Below are positions 17,938 through 26,846 of a DNA stretch of 64,000 nt, in pieces (the stretch's first letter is position 1; each line of letters opens with the position of its first letter). Under the pieces are notes generated by a model, which saw only the letters and a list, made by a program, of their open reading frames with translations, did no database searches and was not told the origin of the DNA. This DNA is from UBA2128 sp964534955 (GTDB taxonomy: Bacteria; Fidelibacterota; Marinisomatia; Marinisomatales; UBA2128): NCBI GenBank assembly GCA_964534955.1, contig CAZHRR010000002.1, positions 14,385 through 78,384 on the forward strand, given 5' to 3'. The position numbers and the translations under genes were made by a program.

Positions 17938-18193
17938 TGCGGAATGCACCTTGCCTGCCACTATCGTGACGGTCAGGCAGGGATTTCGAATTTCCCTCCA
18001 GAGACCCTTTGGATCACAGGGTGCTGTTAGCAGGACGCTGTGCGCTCACGAAACCCATTAACCAACCTGTCCTTCGTAATACAATGTAGAAGGACCACCG
18101 CTCCACCAGTTATTTATCCATCGTAATGACGGCAGGAATGTAGATGGACCGTTCTTCTGCTCACCAATCTACCAATAAACACTCACCAAATTA
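17938..18193. repeat. Spacer with palindromic elements
   Basis: No gene. TGCCTG (17952-17957) and CAGGCA (17974-17979) form one hairpin sharing GACGGTCAGGC with the element at 2801-2842. Two further hairpins follow, GTCCTTC/GAAGGAC (18069-18075 with 18089-18095) and TCCATC/GATGGA (18117-18122 with 18143-18148). Both have GTAAT just after the left arm and ATGTA just before the right arm, so they look like related copies. Confidence 0.6.
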
Positions 18194-19027
18194 ATGACTC
18201 CCAAATCTTACTTCGGACCCTTCCCTGCACCTCAGCAGCACGGTGCATGGGCTATGTTCCTGATACCAGCAGCAATGGCGGCCTGGGTTGTGGGGGAGTG
18301 GCGATGGTCATCCCTGTTCCTCATACTCTCTTTCATACTCATATTCCTGTCGCACCGGCCGGCAGTCCGCTTCATGCGACGGAAGAAGTTCCGCCAAGTC
18401 ATAGAGTGGCAGAGTCTGAACTGGGCGCTGCTTTTAGCGGGATCGGGTGCCACTATCGCCGGTTATCTCTTTCTTTCTGCCCATCAATGGAGCGCAATGA
18501 TCCTTGGCGGGATTGCGGCTGTGACTATGCTGTTTCATCTGCGGCTGACGCTCAACCGAGAGCATATGTCAGTTCCGGGGGAGATCATAGGTGTGGCCGG
18601 ACTGACAGCATCAGCTCCCGTGCTCTATCTCTTTCAGCATGGCTCTCTGGATGCTCAGGGATGGGTGCTATGGATGGTGAATTTTCTCTACTTCACAGGT
18701 TCCATATTCTACATCAAACTGAAGGTTCGCCATCAACCCAGGTATGAAGAGCCCGATGTCGTTGGTAAGTTGCAGGCAGGTCTTCCGGCCCTGACTTATT
18801 CCATCCTTGTAGTAATATACCTGCTGGTGATTACCGCCATTCGCGGCTATTCTTGGTATTTCCTTATGGCTTATTTACCATCGGTAGCGAAAGTATTGAC
18901 TGGAATTTTCCGGTGGCAGTCGAAGGCAAAACTGAAGGTATCTCGATATGGATTTGTGGAACTTGCCCATGCTATCATCTTTGGAATTTTCACAATTCTA
19001 GGGTTTGAAAATACAATACGTAGATGA
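18194..19027 (+). CDS. YwiC-like integral membrane protein
   Basis: 277-residue membrane protein with about eight hydrophobic segments. The N-terminus 'PFPAPQQHGAWAMFLIPAAMA' is the hallmark of the YwiC-like family. The biochemical role of this family is not known to me; in Bacillus the name comes from a gene near nitrate respiration genes. The ATG at 18194 is the first in frame. The gene is followed after 4 bases by a 21-base repeat (19032-19052). Confidence 0.8.
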   Translation: MTPKSYFGPFPAPQQHGAWAMFLIPAAMAAWVVGEWRWSSLFLILSFILIFLSHRPAVRFMRRKKFRQVIEWQSLNWALLLAGSGATIAGYLFLSAHQWSAMILGGIAAVTMLFHLRLTLNREHMSVPGEIIGVAGLTASAPVLYLFQHGSLDAQGWVLWMVNFLYFTGSIFYIKLKVRHQPRYEEPDVVGKLQAGLPALTYSILVVIYLLVITAIRGYSWYFLMAYLPSVAKVLTGIFRWQSKAKLKVSRYGFVELAHAIIFGIFTILGFENTIRR

Positions 19028-19539
19028 ATTGCACGAAAACCTTGGAACTTTGTATGAAAAACCTGACAGGTGGACTTGCTCCTGTCAGATTGAAAGAACT
19101 TCTTTCGCCATTTTCTTTGGCGCAAAGAAAACGGCTGCTCCAAAGGAGCTCCTACGGAGCAAAAGAAACAGCCGCCCGCCTGTCCGCCCGTCCAAGCCGT
19201 TCGGACGGGAATGACGTAGTCGGGCAGGCTGTGAGAAAATTCAACGGTTTTTCGACATCTTTCGGGAATAAATTAAACTCACCTCCTATCGTCGGTTCAG
19301 ACAGTAATTTATTCTGATCCTCAAGATACCATAAACCTAGTGTCGAATTTTCTCAAGGCGGCGAAATACAAAAAACAATATATCAAAACCGTCTACCCGT
19401 CCGTAATGAATTTATCACTCATCTATCTGTCGTAGCGACAGCGCAGACAGATAGTGTGCTTGATAATCGTAGAGTAAAAGAAGATTACACGAAAACCTTG
19501 GAACTTTGGCGATTCCGGGCGTAAGATGGATTAATTAAA
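19028..19539. repeat. Repeat element bounded by 21-base direct repeats
   Basis: No convincing gene in 512 bases. CACGAAAACCTTGGAACTTTG occurs exactly at 19032-19052 and 19488-19508. Between them are the palindrome TTTCTTTG-GCG-CAAAGAAA (19112-19130), GGAGCTCC-type repeats (about 19144-19160), and a GC-rich fold with CCCGTCC (19187-19193) and GGACGGG (19203-19209). That fold is enclosed by CCCGCCTG and CGGGCAGG arms. I see no transposase. It resembles a miniature non-autonomous element or a decayed insertion. Confidence 0.65.
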
Positions 19540-19887
19540 ATGAAACAGGTACTGACACTTACTATTCTAATTTGCACCGCAGCTGTGAATGTTTTTCCAT
19601 TCATTCCTGCCGTGGAGTGTGACATGCCGTGCTGCCAGCCGGTAATTTCCTGCTGCGATATGGACGAGAAAGAATCTCCTGTTTCCATGACTCAGTGCGA
19701 GACAGTAGTGTTCGTACCGATGATTGCGGCACCACTTTCTAAACATCAACTGCTGAAAGAACTGCCTCTGGATGGGACGCCTGTGGTGCACCGGGTACCT
19801 GTCGCTGCAGCGGTGTATGGGAATTACCCAGCGCAAGAACCAGAGGCAGAACCACCTCCCTCCTTCCTCTTCCCACTTATAATTTAG
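19540..19887 (+). CDS. Small secreted Cys-rich protein at the head of the efflux operon
   Basis: 115 residues with a signal peptide (residues 1 to about 22). A Cys/Met cluster follows: 'ECDMPCCQPVISCCDMD' and one more Cys. A Pro/Glu-rich tail closes it. No named domain recognised. Closely paired Cys with Met and His next to a TolC-CusB-CusA pump suggests a periplasmic metal carrier or sensor, which is inference from context. It is 108 bases before the TolC-like gene and probably in the same transcript. Confidence 0.65.
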   Translation: MKQVLTLTILICTAAVNVFPFIPAVECDMPCCQPVISCCDMDEKESPVSMTQCETVVFVPMIAAPLSKHQLLKELPLDGTPVVHRVPVAAAVYGNYPAQEPEAEPPPSFLFPLII

Positions 19888-19995
19888 ACCTTTCCTCACA
19901 CTCAATTCCTGGTGTAATCCGGGAACTGCGTGGATTCCATAGTTGACTCTGGGCACTGCAGCCTGGAGTGAAACCGATAACTAAAAGGAAAGGTC

Positions 19996-21246
19996 ATGAA
20001 ATCACTCTCGAAATCGCTATTAGTAGTCATAATTAGTACTTCAGCTGTATTACCCCAGCAAATGGGGAATCAGATTAAGGTATTGTTCGAAAACAACCGC
20101 GAAATTCGGGCGGCCGAAGAAACCTACAAGTCTGCCCTCGAAGCCATTAAGGCAGCGGGTGTGCTCCCTGATCCTATGATTGATGGATCACTGTTCTTAG
20201 AAAAAATCGAAACAAAGAACGGTCCTATGGAAGCTCAAATGATGCTGGGACAGAAGTTCCCCCTGTGGGGTAAACTGAATCGAAAGAGAAAAATAGCAGT
20301 GCTGAAGGCTGACATAGCAGGATACAACCTGAATGATATAAAGGTAACAACCGCATTTAAAATGAGGAAAGCGTGGGCAACATACTTGAAGCTTATTAAC
20401 TCCCTGAGAATCCTGAACGAATACAGTACGGAACTTGAATCCTTCCGTTCTGTTGCTCTGACCCAGTATGCTACAGGCACAGGTGTTACACAACATCCTA
20501 TTTTGAAACTGCAGATTGAGTCTTCTCTTGTTGAGAGTCAGATCAATGATCTGGAAAGTGAGCTTGAATCTGCTGTGAACGAACTTAAAGCCCTTTTTGA
20601 CGGGGAGTTTTCACCGAGCCTTTTTCCGGAATCCTGGGAAGTGGTTGTACCGGATCGACCCTCAGAGGAATGGTCAAGGATCACCAAGAGTGCAAATCCT
20701 ATCTACCTTAAAGTGCTGATGGAGAGGGAAATAGCTGTCTTGCAGAATGAGCTTACCGTTCGGCAGAACTACCCTGACCTTTTGGTCGGTCTTACCTATA
20801 CAGCTATCGGTAGCGCTGAGATGTCATCAGCTAATACAGGAAAGGACGCATTTGGGTTTAGAGTAGGTCTCAATCTTCCCCTGTGGTTTAACCGTAACAA
20901 AGCCAGGGTTCGGTCCACAGAGTTAATGGTAAAAGCGAGAGATGAGGCAATTGAGGCAACTTGGAATAGGGTTGAAGACGACATCCTCTCCACAAAGAAG
21001 GAACTTGAAGAAATTGAACAGACCTACCAACTTTACGATTCTAAGTTAATTCGGGAATCTGAACAGATGTTGTCATCCGCCTTTGCTGCCTACGAAACGG
21101 GAAAGATCAGTTTTCTTGATGTGCTTGACAGTGAACGTATGGCCGTTAGGGTCAAGCTCGGTTTTGAGAAAACCAAGGCGAAGAGTACTATTGTAAGCGC
21201 TGCCCTGCTGCGGGCAGCAGGTTTGATTCAGATAGATAAGGAGTAG
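19996..21246 (+). CDS. Outer-membrane efflux protein, TolC/CusC family
   Basis: 416 residues with a signal peptide (ending near 'SAVLPQQ'). The rest is largely coiled-coil helices with the two-fold repeat typical of TolC channels, including 'GQKFPLWGKLNRKRKI' and, in the second half, 'GLNLPLWFNRNKARV'. Its role would be the outer-membrane exit duct of the CusCBA-type pump encoded directly downstream. AAAGGAAAGG just before ATG 19996 is the ribosome-binding site. The gap to the adaptor gene is 4 bases. Confidence 0.9.
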   Translation: MKSLSKSLLVVIISTSAVLPQQMGNQIKVLFENNREIRAAEETYKSALEAIKAAGVLPDPMIDGSLFLEKIETKNGPMEAQMMLGQKFPLWGKLNRKRKIAVLKADIAGYNLNDIKVTTAFKMRKAWATYLKLINSLRILNEYSTELESFRSVALTQYATGTGVTQHPILKLQIESSLVESQINDLESELESAVNELKALFDGEFSPSLFPESWEVVVPDRPSEEWSRITKSANPIYLKVLMEREIAVLQNELTVRQNYPDLLVGLTYTAIGSAEMSSANTGKDAFGFRVGLNLPLWFNRNKARVRSTELMVKARDEAIEATWNRVEDDILSTKKELEEIEQTYQLYDSKLIRESEQMLSSAFAAYETGKISFLDVLDSERMAVRVKLGFEKTKAKSTIVSAALLRAAGLIQIDKE

Positions 21247-21250
21247 AAAA

Positions 21251-23071
21251 ATGAGGTTTATGAAACTATTCATATTCAGAACTGTTCCCGTGATTGCTCT
21301 CGGTGTGATTCTCCTGACAGGGTGCAGTCAGGACAAGGAAACAGAGGCTGGATTACAGGTTCAAGAGGAAGAGAGACAGCTGTACAGTTGTGGTATGCAC
21401 CCGAATGTCATACAGGAAGGTCCGGGGAACTGTCCCATATGCGGGATGAAGCTTACGCCTCTTGGCGGCAGTCCCTCAGCGGTCACGACATCGGCTTCGG
21501 CAGCTGATGAGCAGGGAGAAAGGAGGATTCTATACTGGCGAGCCCCAATGGATCCGACTTACATTTCACCCAAACCCGGTAAGTCTCCAATGGGAATGGA
21601 TCTGATTCCTGTCTTCGAGGGAGAGGAAGCATTTGGTGCCACTGTAAAGATCAACCCGACTGTCCAGCAAAATATGGGGATAAGGGCGGCAACTGTAGAA
21701 AGGAGAGACCTTCAGCAGAAGATCCGGACAGTTGGTCATCTTGATTATGATGAATCAACAGTCGGCCATGTTCACACGAAATTCTCCGGCTGGATTGAAA
21801 AAACACATGTGAATATAACAGGCCAAACTGTTAGGAAAGGCCAGTCTCTTCTGGATATCTACAGTCCTCAATTGGTCTCTGCCCAGGAAGAGTATCTTGA
21901 TGCTTTAAAGAACCTTGTGGGTACATCTGATTCCTTCTCAGGAAAGACCAACAAGAATGTGAGAAGCATTCTTTCCTCAACAAAAAGGCGATTGGAGTAC
22001 TTCGACATATCAGATGAGCAGATCCAGAGCCTGGGGAATACGGGGCAGGTAAAGAAGACGATGTCACTGATATCACCTTTTGACGGAGTTGTCGTGGAAA
22101 AACATGCTCTAGACGGTATGGAAGTGAAACCGGCAATGATGCTTTACACCATTGCTGACCTGTCGGAGATATGGGTGTATGCCGATATCTATGAATATGA
22201 GACCCCATGGGTCAGGGTTGGTCAAGAAGCCAGAATGACACTTTCTTATGACCCGGGGAAGGAGTACACGGGCAAAGTCCAATACGTTTATCCATACCTT
22301 GAGGAAAAATCACGAACGATCAAGGTCAGGTTGGCCTTCCCTAACCCAAACTTGGATCTCAAACCCGGGATGTACGCTAATGTAGAAATCAAGACGTCTC
22401 CTCTTCAGGATGTGGTATCCGTGCCTATGGAGGCTGTGCTCTTTACAGGCGAGCGACATCTTGTGTTCGTAGAACTGGAGGAAGGGCGTTTTGCCCCCAG
22501 AGATGTTACGATCGGAATTGAGAGTGGAGACGGATACTATCATGTGAAAGACGGTCTGTCCGAAGGAGAATCTGTTGTTACGTCAGGTCAGTTCCTGCTT
22601 GATTCGGAAAGCAGGCTCCAGGAAAGTATTGCGAAAATGCTTCAAATAAAAGGGTCAGAAGCAGAACAACTAAGTATAGAGGAAAAACAAAATGAGGAAA
22701 CCCCTACTGAAGAACACCAGCATAGTCATGAACTGGAAGAGATGAAAGAACACGAAACCGAGGAAACAGATAATCATGAAAAGGAACATAAAATGATGAA
22801 GACTAAGAAAACGGAAGCTTCACTGTCCTTTGGGAATCTGGAAGAAAGCATGCTTGCCTATTATACCTGCCCGATGGAATCTCATTCCTACGTACGAATG
22901 AGCGAACCGGGCAAGTGTCCGGACTGCGGAATGCAGTTGGTGCAGAAGAGAGAGCACTTTGATCAGGACGAGACTTTCTACACTTGTCCCATGCCGGCAC
23001 ACAGCTATGTCATAGAAGAAGTGCCCGGAGACTGCCCTGTCTGCGGAATGGAACTGGTCGAAGCCAAATGA
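21251..23071 (+). CDS. CusB-type periplasmic adaptor lipoprotein with four metal-binding modules
   Basis: 606 residues, longer than usual for CusB (about 400). A lipobox 'LLTGCSQ' anchors it. Residues about 44-71 form a heavy-metal-binding domain ('CGMHPNVIQ...CPICGM'). A second, Cys-less variant ('YWRAPMDPTYISPKPGKSPMGMDLIPV', residues about 95-121) follows, as in other CusB-like proteins. The hybrid-motif/beta-barrel adaptor core spans about 130-460. After a His/Glu-rich linker, two more modules of 'YTCPM...CPDCGM' and 'YTCPM...CPVCGM' type fill residues about 540-604. It bridges TolC and CusA and probably hands over metal ions (Cu+/Ag+ most likely, Zn/Co not excluded). Confidence 0.92.
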   Translation: MRFMKLFIFRTVPVIALGVILLTGCSQDKETEAGLQVQEEERQLYSCGMHPNVIQEGPGNCPICGMKLTPLGGSPSAVTTSASAADEQGERRILYWRAPMDPTYISPKPGKSPMGMDLIPVFEGEEAFGATVKINPTVQQNMGIRAATVERRDLQQKIRTVGHLDYDESTVGHVHTKFSGWIEKTHVNITGQTVRKGQSLLDIYSPQLVSAQEEYLDALKNLVGTSDSFSGKTNKNVRSILSSTKRRLEYFDISDEQIQSLGNTGQVKKTMSLISPFDGVVVEKHALDGMEVKPAMMLYTIADLSEIWVYADIYEYETPWVRVGQEARMTLSYDPGKEYTGKVQYVYPYLEEKSRTIKVRLAFPNPNLDLKPGMYANVEIKTSPLQDVVSVPMEAVLFTGERHLVFVELEEGRFAPRDVTIGIESGDGYYHVKDGLSEGESVVTSGQFLLDSESRLQESIAKMLQIKGSEAEQLSIEEKQNEETPTEEHQHSHELEEMKEHETEETDNHEKEHKMMKTKKTEASLSFGNLEESMLAYYTCPMESHSYVRMSEPGKCPDCGMQLVQKREHFDQDETFYTCPMPAHSYVIEEVPGDCPVCGMELVEAK

Positions 23072-23166
23072 CAATGCGACTGCTATCCTACGATTCTAGC
23101 GAAGAGGTTAGCAGCAATTAGGACAGGAAACATTAGAGAAAAGAATATTTGCAGCAGGAGTGTCTG

Positions 23167-26100
23167 ATGATTGAGAAAATAATAGAATGGTCCATAAACA
23201 ATCGATTTATAGTTATTCTAGCCGTAGTATTTGTGATTCTTGGCGGTTTTATGGCCATGACTACTACCCCTCTGGATGCCATTCCAGATTTGAGTGATGT
23301 ACAGGTTATCATCCTTACCAAGTATCCAGGGCAGGCGCCTCAGGTAGTGGAAGACCAGGTGACGTATCCTCTCACTACCGCCATGCTCTCAGTCCCATAT
23401 GCCAAAGTAGTTCGAGGTTATTCATTTTTTGGCTTGTCTTTTGTATACATCATTTTCGAGGACGGTACGGATATGTATTGGGCTCGAAGCCGGGTGTTGG
23501 AGTATCTCAATTTCGTCTCCGGCCGGCTGCCTCAAGGAGTCACACCGCAACTAGGTCCTGACGCCACCGGGGTCGGCTGGGTCTATGAGTACACTGTGGA
23601 GAGCGACCAGCATGACCTGCAGCAATTACGTTCTATTCAGGATTGGTATTTAAGGTATCAATTGATGAGTGTGCCTGGAGTATCAGAAGTTGCGAGCATC
23701 GGTGGTTATGTCAAACAGTACCAGGTAGAAGTGGATCCCAACAAGCTATTGGCATATAACCTTTCCTTAAACAAAGTCAAAATGGCTATCAAACGAAGCA
23801 ACAATGATGTGGGTGGAAAGCTGATTGAGATGGCTGAAACGGAATTTATGGTGAGAGGACTTGGCTATATCAAATCTATAGATGACCTGAAAAAAGTCCC
23901 ACTTGGCGTTGACAAGAATGGCACTCCAATTCTGTTAAGAAGCGTTGCCAACATCCATCTGGGACCTGAGTTACGCCGAGGTCTTGCTGAGCGCGATGGT
24001 CTCGGTGAAGTTGTGGGTGGTGTGATCGTGATGCGTTATGGTGAGAATGCACTGGAAGTCATAAAAAATGTTCGGGAAAAAATTGATGATCTGAAGACAG
24101 GTTTGCCGGAAGGGGTTAAAATCTTATCTGCTTATGACCGTTCTCTTCTTATTGAGCGGGCAATTGATAACCTGAAAGAAAAACTTCTTGAGGAAAGTGT
24201 TGTTGTAGCGTTGGTCTGCATCATTTTTCTTCTTCACTTTCGCAGCGCATTTGTGGCGATCTTTACTTTACCTGTTGGAATACTGATGTCTTTTCTCGTT
24301 ATGCGGTATCAGGGAATTAATGCCAACATTATGTCTTTAGGGGGCATAGCTATTGCAATTGGGGCTATGGTGGATGCGGCAATCGTCATGATAGAGAATG
24401 CTCATAAACATATTGAACGTCGCAGGGGAGAAGAAGATCATTGGCAATTGATTCTTGATGCATCAAAAGAAGTGGGGCCTGCACTGTTTTATTCTTTGCT
24501 GATTATCACTTTTTCATTCCTTCCTGTCTTTTCGCTGCAAGCTCAAGAAGGCCGCCTTTTCAGTCCATTGGCATTTACAAAAACTTATGCTATGGGTGCA
24601 TCAGCTCTATTGGCTATCACTATTGTTCCCGTTTTAATGGGTTACCTTATCAAGGGAAAGATACTTCCCGAACAGAGAAACCCCATCAATCGTTTTCTTA
24701 TATATGTTTACCGACCAATGATCCGGTTTGTTCTTCGGTTCAGGAAAACCACTTTATCGATGGCGTTATTAGCCCTTGTGGTTACCATCATTCCGCTAAA
24801 AAATATTGGGTCTGAGTTTATGCCTCCCTTAAACGAAGGCGACCTGCTGTATATGCCCACAACTGATCCGGGTATTTCCATCACGAAGGCAAGGGAACTT
24901 CTGCAGCAAACGGATAAGATCATCAAGACTTTTCCAGAGGTGGAACGTGTATTCGGGAAAATTGGACGGGCTGAGACAGCCACGGATCCTGCTCCTCTGA
25001 GCATGATCGAAACCACCATCACTCTGAAACAGATTGACAAGTGGCCAAAACGCAAGACGGCATCACGCTGGTATTCTGGTTGGATGCCTGACTGGCTGGC
25101 AGCCCCATTCAGATGGATATGGCCAGAGCAGCGCCCTGTGACTATGGAGGAACTGGTGAATGAACTGAACGCTGCCATCCAGTTCCCGGGTCTGACCAAC
25201 GCATGGACTATGCCTATAAAGACAAGAATTGATATGTTGAGTACAGGCATTAAAACACCTGTGGGTATAAAATTAATGGGCTCTAATCTTGATACCTTAA
25301 ATGTTCTGGGAGCAAGGGTTCAGGCGATTGTTCAAAAATTGCCGGGAACATTGAGCGCCTTTGCTGACAAAGTTACGGGTGGAAATTTTCTTGATTTCGA
25401 AATCAACAGGGAAGAGGCTGCCCGGTACGGTCTTACTATCGGCGATGTGCAGGATATTATTCAATCGGCAGTGGGAGGTATGAATATCAGTTATACTGTT
25501 GAAGGTCTTGAAAGATACCCTATTAATCTTCGCTATAGCAGGGAACTGCGGGACAGTATCAGCAAGCTGAAGAGGGTTATTATTCCCACTCCTACAGGAG
25601 CGCAGATTCCCATCAGCCAGGTGGCAGATATATTTGTTCGAAAAGGCGCACCGGTTATCAAAAGCGAAAATGCCAGAAATACAGGATGGATCTATGTCGA
25701 CATTACCGGGATTGATGTAGGAACCTACGTCAAAAGAGCTCAAAAAGTGTTAAAAGAGGAATTAAAGTTGCCCGAAGGATATTCAATCGTCTGGAGTGGT
25801 CAATACGAGTATATGGAGCGTGCTGCGAAAAGACTCAGGATAGTAGTGCCAGTTACTTTGGTGATCATCTTCTTATTGTTATTCTTCAATTTCAAGAACG
25901 TAACGGAAAGTGTGATTGTAATGTTGTCCCTCCCCTTTTCTCTTGTTGGCGGATTGTGGTTCATGTATTTGTTGGGCTATAATATGAGTGTGGCGGTTGG
26001 TGTGGGATTTATTGCACTGGCTGGAGTGGCTGCTGAAACAGGTGTAGTTATGCTAATTTATTTAGATCACGCTTTCGCGGCGAGAAAAAATCGAGGAACG

Positions 26101-26373
26101 ATGAACACGCTGAAGGATCTTTATGATGCAGTTATGGAAGGGGCAGTAGACAGGGTGAGACCCAAGATGATGACAGTGACGGCAATAATGGCAGGACTTT
26201 TGCCTATCCTCTGGGGACATGGTACCGGTTCTCAAGTGATGAAACGTATCGCAGCGCCAATGGTGGGAGGGATGGTGACATCTACGCTCCTTACCTTGCT
26301 GGTCATCCCTACCATCTATTTCCTGTGGAAATCTGTGGAGGTAAAAAAGCGATTAGAAGGAGGAGAAGAATGA
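23167..26373 (+). CDS. CusA/CzcA-type heavy-metal RND transporter
   Basis: About 1068-residue inner-membrane RND pump that drives metal ions outward on the proton gradient. The N-terminal 'IEWSINNRFIVILAVVFVILGG' helix opens it. 'TTPLDAIPDLSDVQVIILTKYPGQAPQVVEDQVTYPL' and 'AIAIGAMVDAAIVMIENAHK' (helix 4 with the proton-relay Asp) follow. 'GVAAETGVVMLIYLD' near the end is also diagnostic of the heavy-metal subfamily. ATG 23167 is preferred over an upstream TTG (23149) because CAGGAG (23154-23159) precedes it at the right distance. Its stop overlaps the PII gene start. Confidence 0.95.
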   Translation: MIEKIIEWSINNRFIVILAVVFVILGGFMAMTTTPLDAIPDLSDVQVIILTKYPGQAPQVVEDQVTYPLTTAMLSVPYAKVVRGYSFFGLSFVYIIFEDGTDMYWARSRVLEYLNFVSGRLPQGVTPQLGPDATGVGWVYEYTVESDQHDLQQLRSIQDWYLRYQLMSVPGVSEVASIGGYVKQYQVEVDPNKLLAYNLSLNKVKMAIKRSNNDVGGKLIEMAETEFMVRGLGYIKSIDDLKKVPLGVDKNGTPILLRSVANIHLGPELRRGLAERDGLGEVVGGVIVMRYGENALEVIKNVREKIDDLKTGLPEGVKILSAYDRSLLIERAIDNLKEKLLEESVVVALVCIIFLLHFRSAFVAIFTLPVGILMSFLVMRYQGINANIMSLGGIAIAIGAMVDAAIVMIENAHKHIERRRGEEDHWQLILDASKEVGPALFYSLLIITFSFLPVFSLQAQEGRLFSPLAFTKTYAMGASALLAITIVPVLMGYLIKGKILPEQRNPINRFLIYVYRPMIRFVLRFRKTTLSMALLALVVTIIPLKNIGSEFMPPLNEGDLLYMPTTDPGISITKARELLQQTDKIIKTFPEVERVFGKIGRAETATDPAPLSMIETTITLKQIDKWPKRKTASRWYSGWMPDWLAAPFRWIWPEQRPVTMEELVNELNAAIQFPGLTNAWTMPIKTRIDMLSTGIKTPVGIKLMGSNLDTLNVLGARVQAIVQKLPGTLSAFADKVTGGNFLDFEINREEAARYGLTIGDVQDIIQSAVGGMNISYTVEGLERYPINLRYSRELRDSISKLKRVIIPTPTGAQIPISQVADIFVRKGAPVIKSENARNTGWIYVDITGIDVGTYVKRAQKVLKEELKLPEGYSIVWSGQYEYMERAAKRLRIVVPVTLVIIFLLLFFNFKNVTESVIVMLSLPFSLVGGLWFMYLLGYNMSVAVGVGFIALAGVAAETGVVMLIYLDHAFAARKNRGTMNTLKDLYDAVMEGAVDRVRPKMMTVTAIMAGLLPILWGHGTGSQVMKRIAAPMVGGMVTSTLLTLLVIPTIYFLWKSVEVKKRLEGGEE

Positions 26374-26732
26374 AAGAGATTAAGGCCTACATCCGATGCT
26401 CAGCCGTTGAGAGAGTTATCCAAGCTCTTCATAAAATCGGTGCTGAGAATCTGACGGTTATTGATGTCATGGCTTTAGGTAAAACGATGATAGATCCGGA
26501 TCACTACAAATACTCAATTGAGTGTGTTGAGAAGTACTCTGATGTAGCCAAGATCGAAATCATTTGTGCTGACGAAGATGCCGATAGAATTGTAGAGGTT
26601 ATGCGATCTGAAGCGTACTCCGGAGAGAGAGGAGATGGTGTTATTTTCATATCGGAGGTAAGCCGTGCTGTAAAGATACGGACAGGTGAATCGGGAGAGC
26701 AGATTCTACAACCTGAAATGGCACGAAGTTAG
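26370..26732 (+). CDS. PII-like signalling protein linked to the metal efflux pump
   Basis: 120 residues of PII fold: N-terminal 'MKEIKAYIRCSAVERVIQALHKIGAENLTVIDV' and the C-terminal PII signature 'YSGERGDGVIFISEV'. The T-loop region is shorter than in GlnB/GlnK and lacks the usual uridylylation Tyr segment. Its ATG overlaps the cusA stop (ATGA), so it is co-translated with the pump. A group of PII proteins encoded next to CzcA/CusA pumps has been described and called PII-NG (established knowledge). Its ligand is unsettled. I chose ATG 26370 because GGAGGAG sits just before it. Confidence 0.85.
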   Translation: MKEIKAYIRCSAVERVIQALHKIGAENLTVIDVMALGKTMIDPDHYKYSIECVEKYSDVAKIEIICADEDADRIVEVMRSEAYSGERGDGVIFISEVSRAVKIRTGESGEQILQPEMARS

Positions 26733-26778
26733 TCATTCTATGAAGAAGGTGACACTTTGCTTTCAAGAACATAAGCAT

Positions 26779-26793
26779 GGCATCAGTGATGCC
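26779..26793 (+). other. Short hairpin upstream of ccmF
   Basis: GGCATC (26779-26784) and GATGCC (26788-26793) form a perfect 6-base stem with a 3-base loop in the 114-base gap between the PII gene and ccmF. There is no T-run, so it is not a standard terminator. Confidence 0.4.
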
Positions 26794-26846
26794 GGGCGAA
26801 GCCTAATAAGAATCGTCGTGACTGGTCGATAGAAAAGGAGTTGAAA

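Noticed and set aside
19005..19317. Two overlapping open frames of 69 and 97 codons after the YwiC gene
   Set aside because: They run through palindromic repeats, have no domain and lack ribosome-binding sites.
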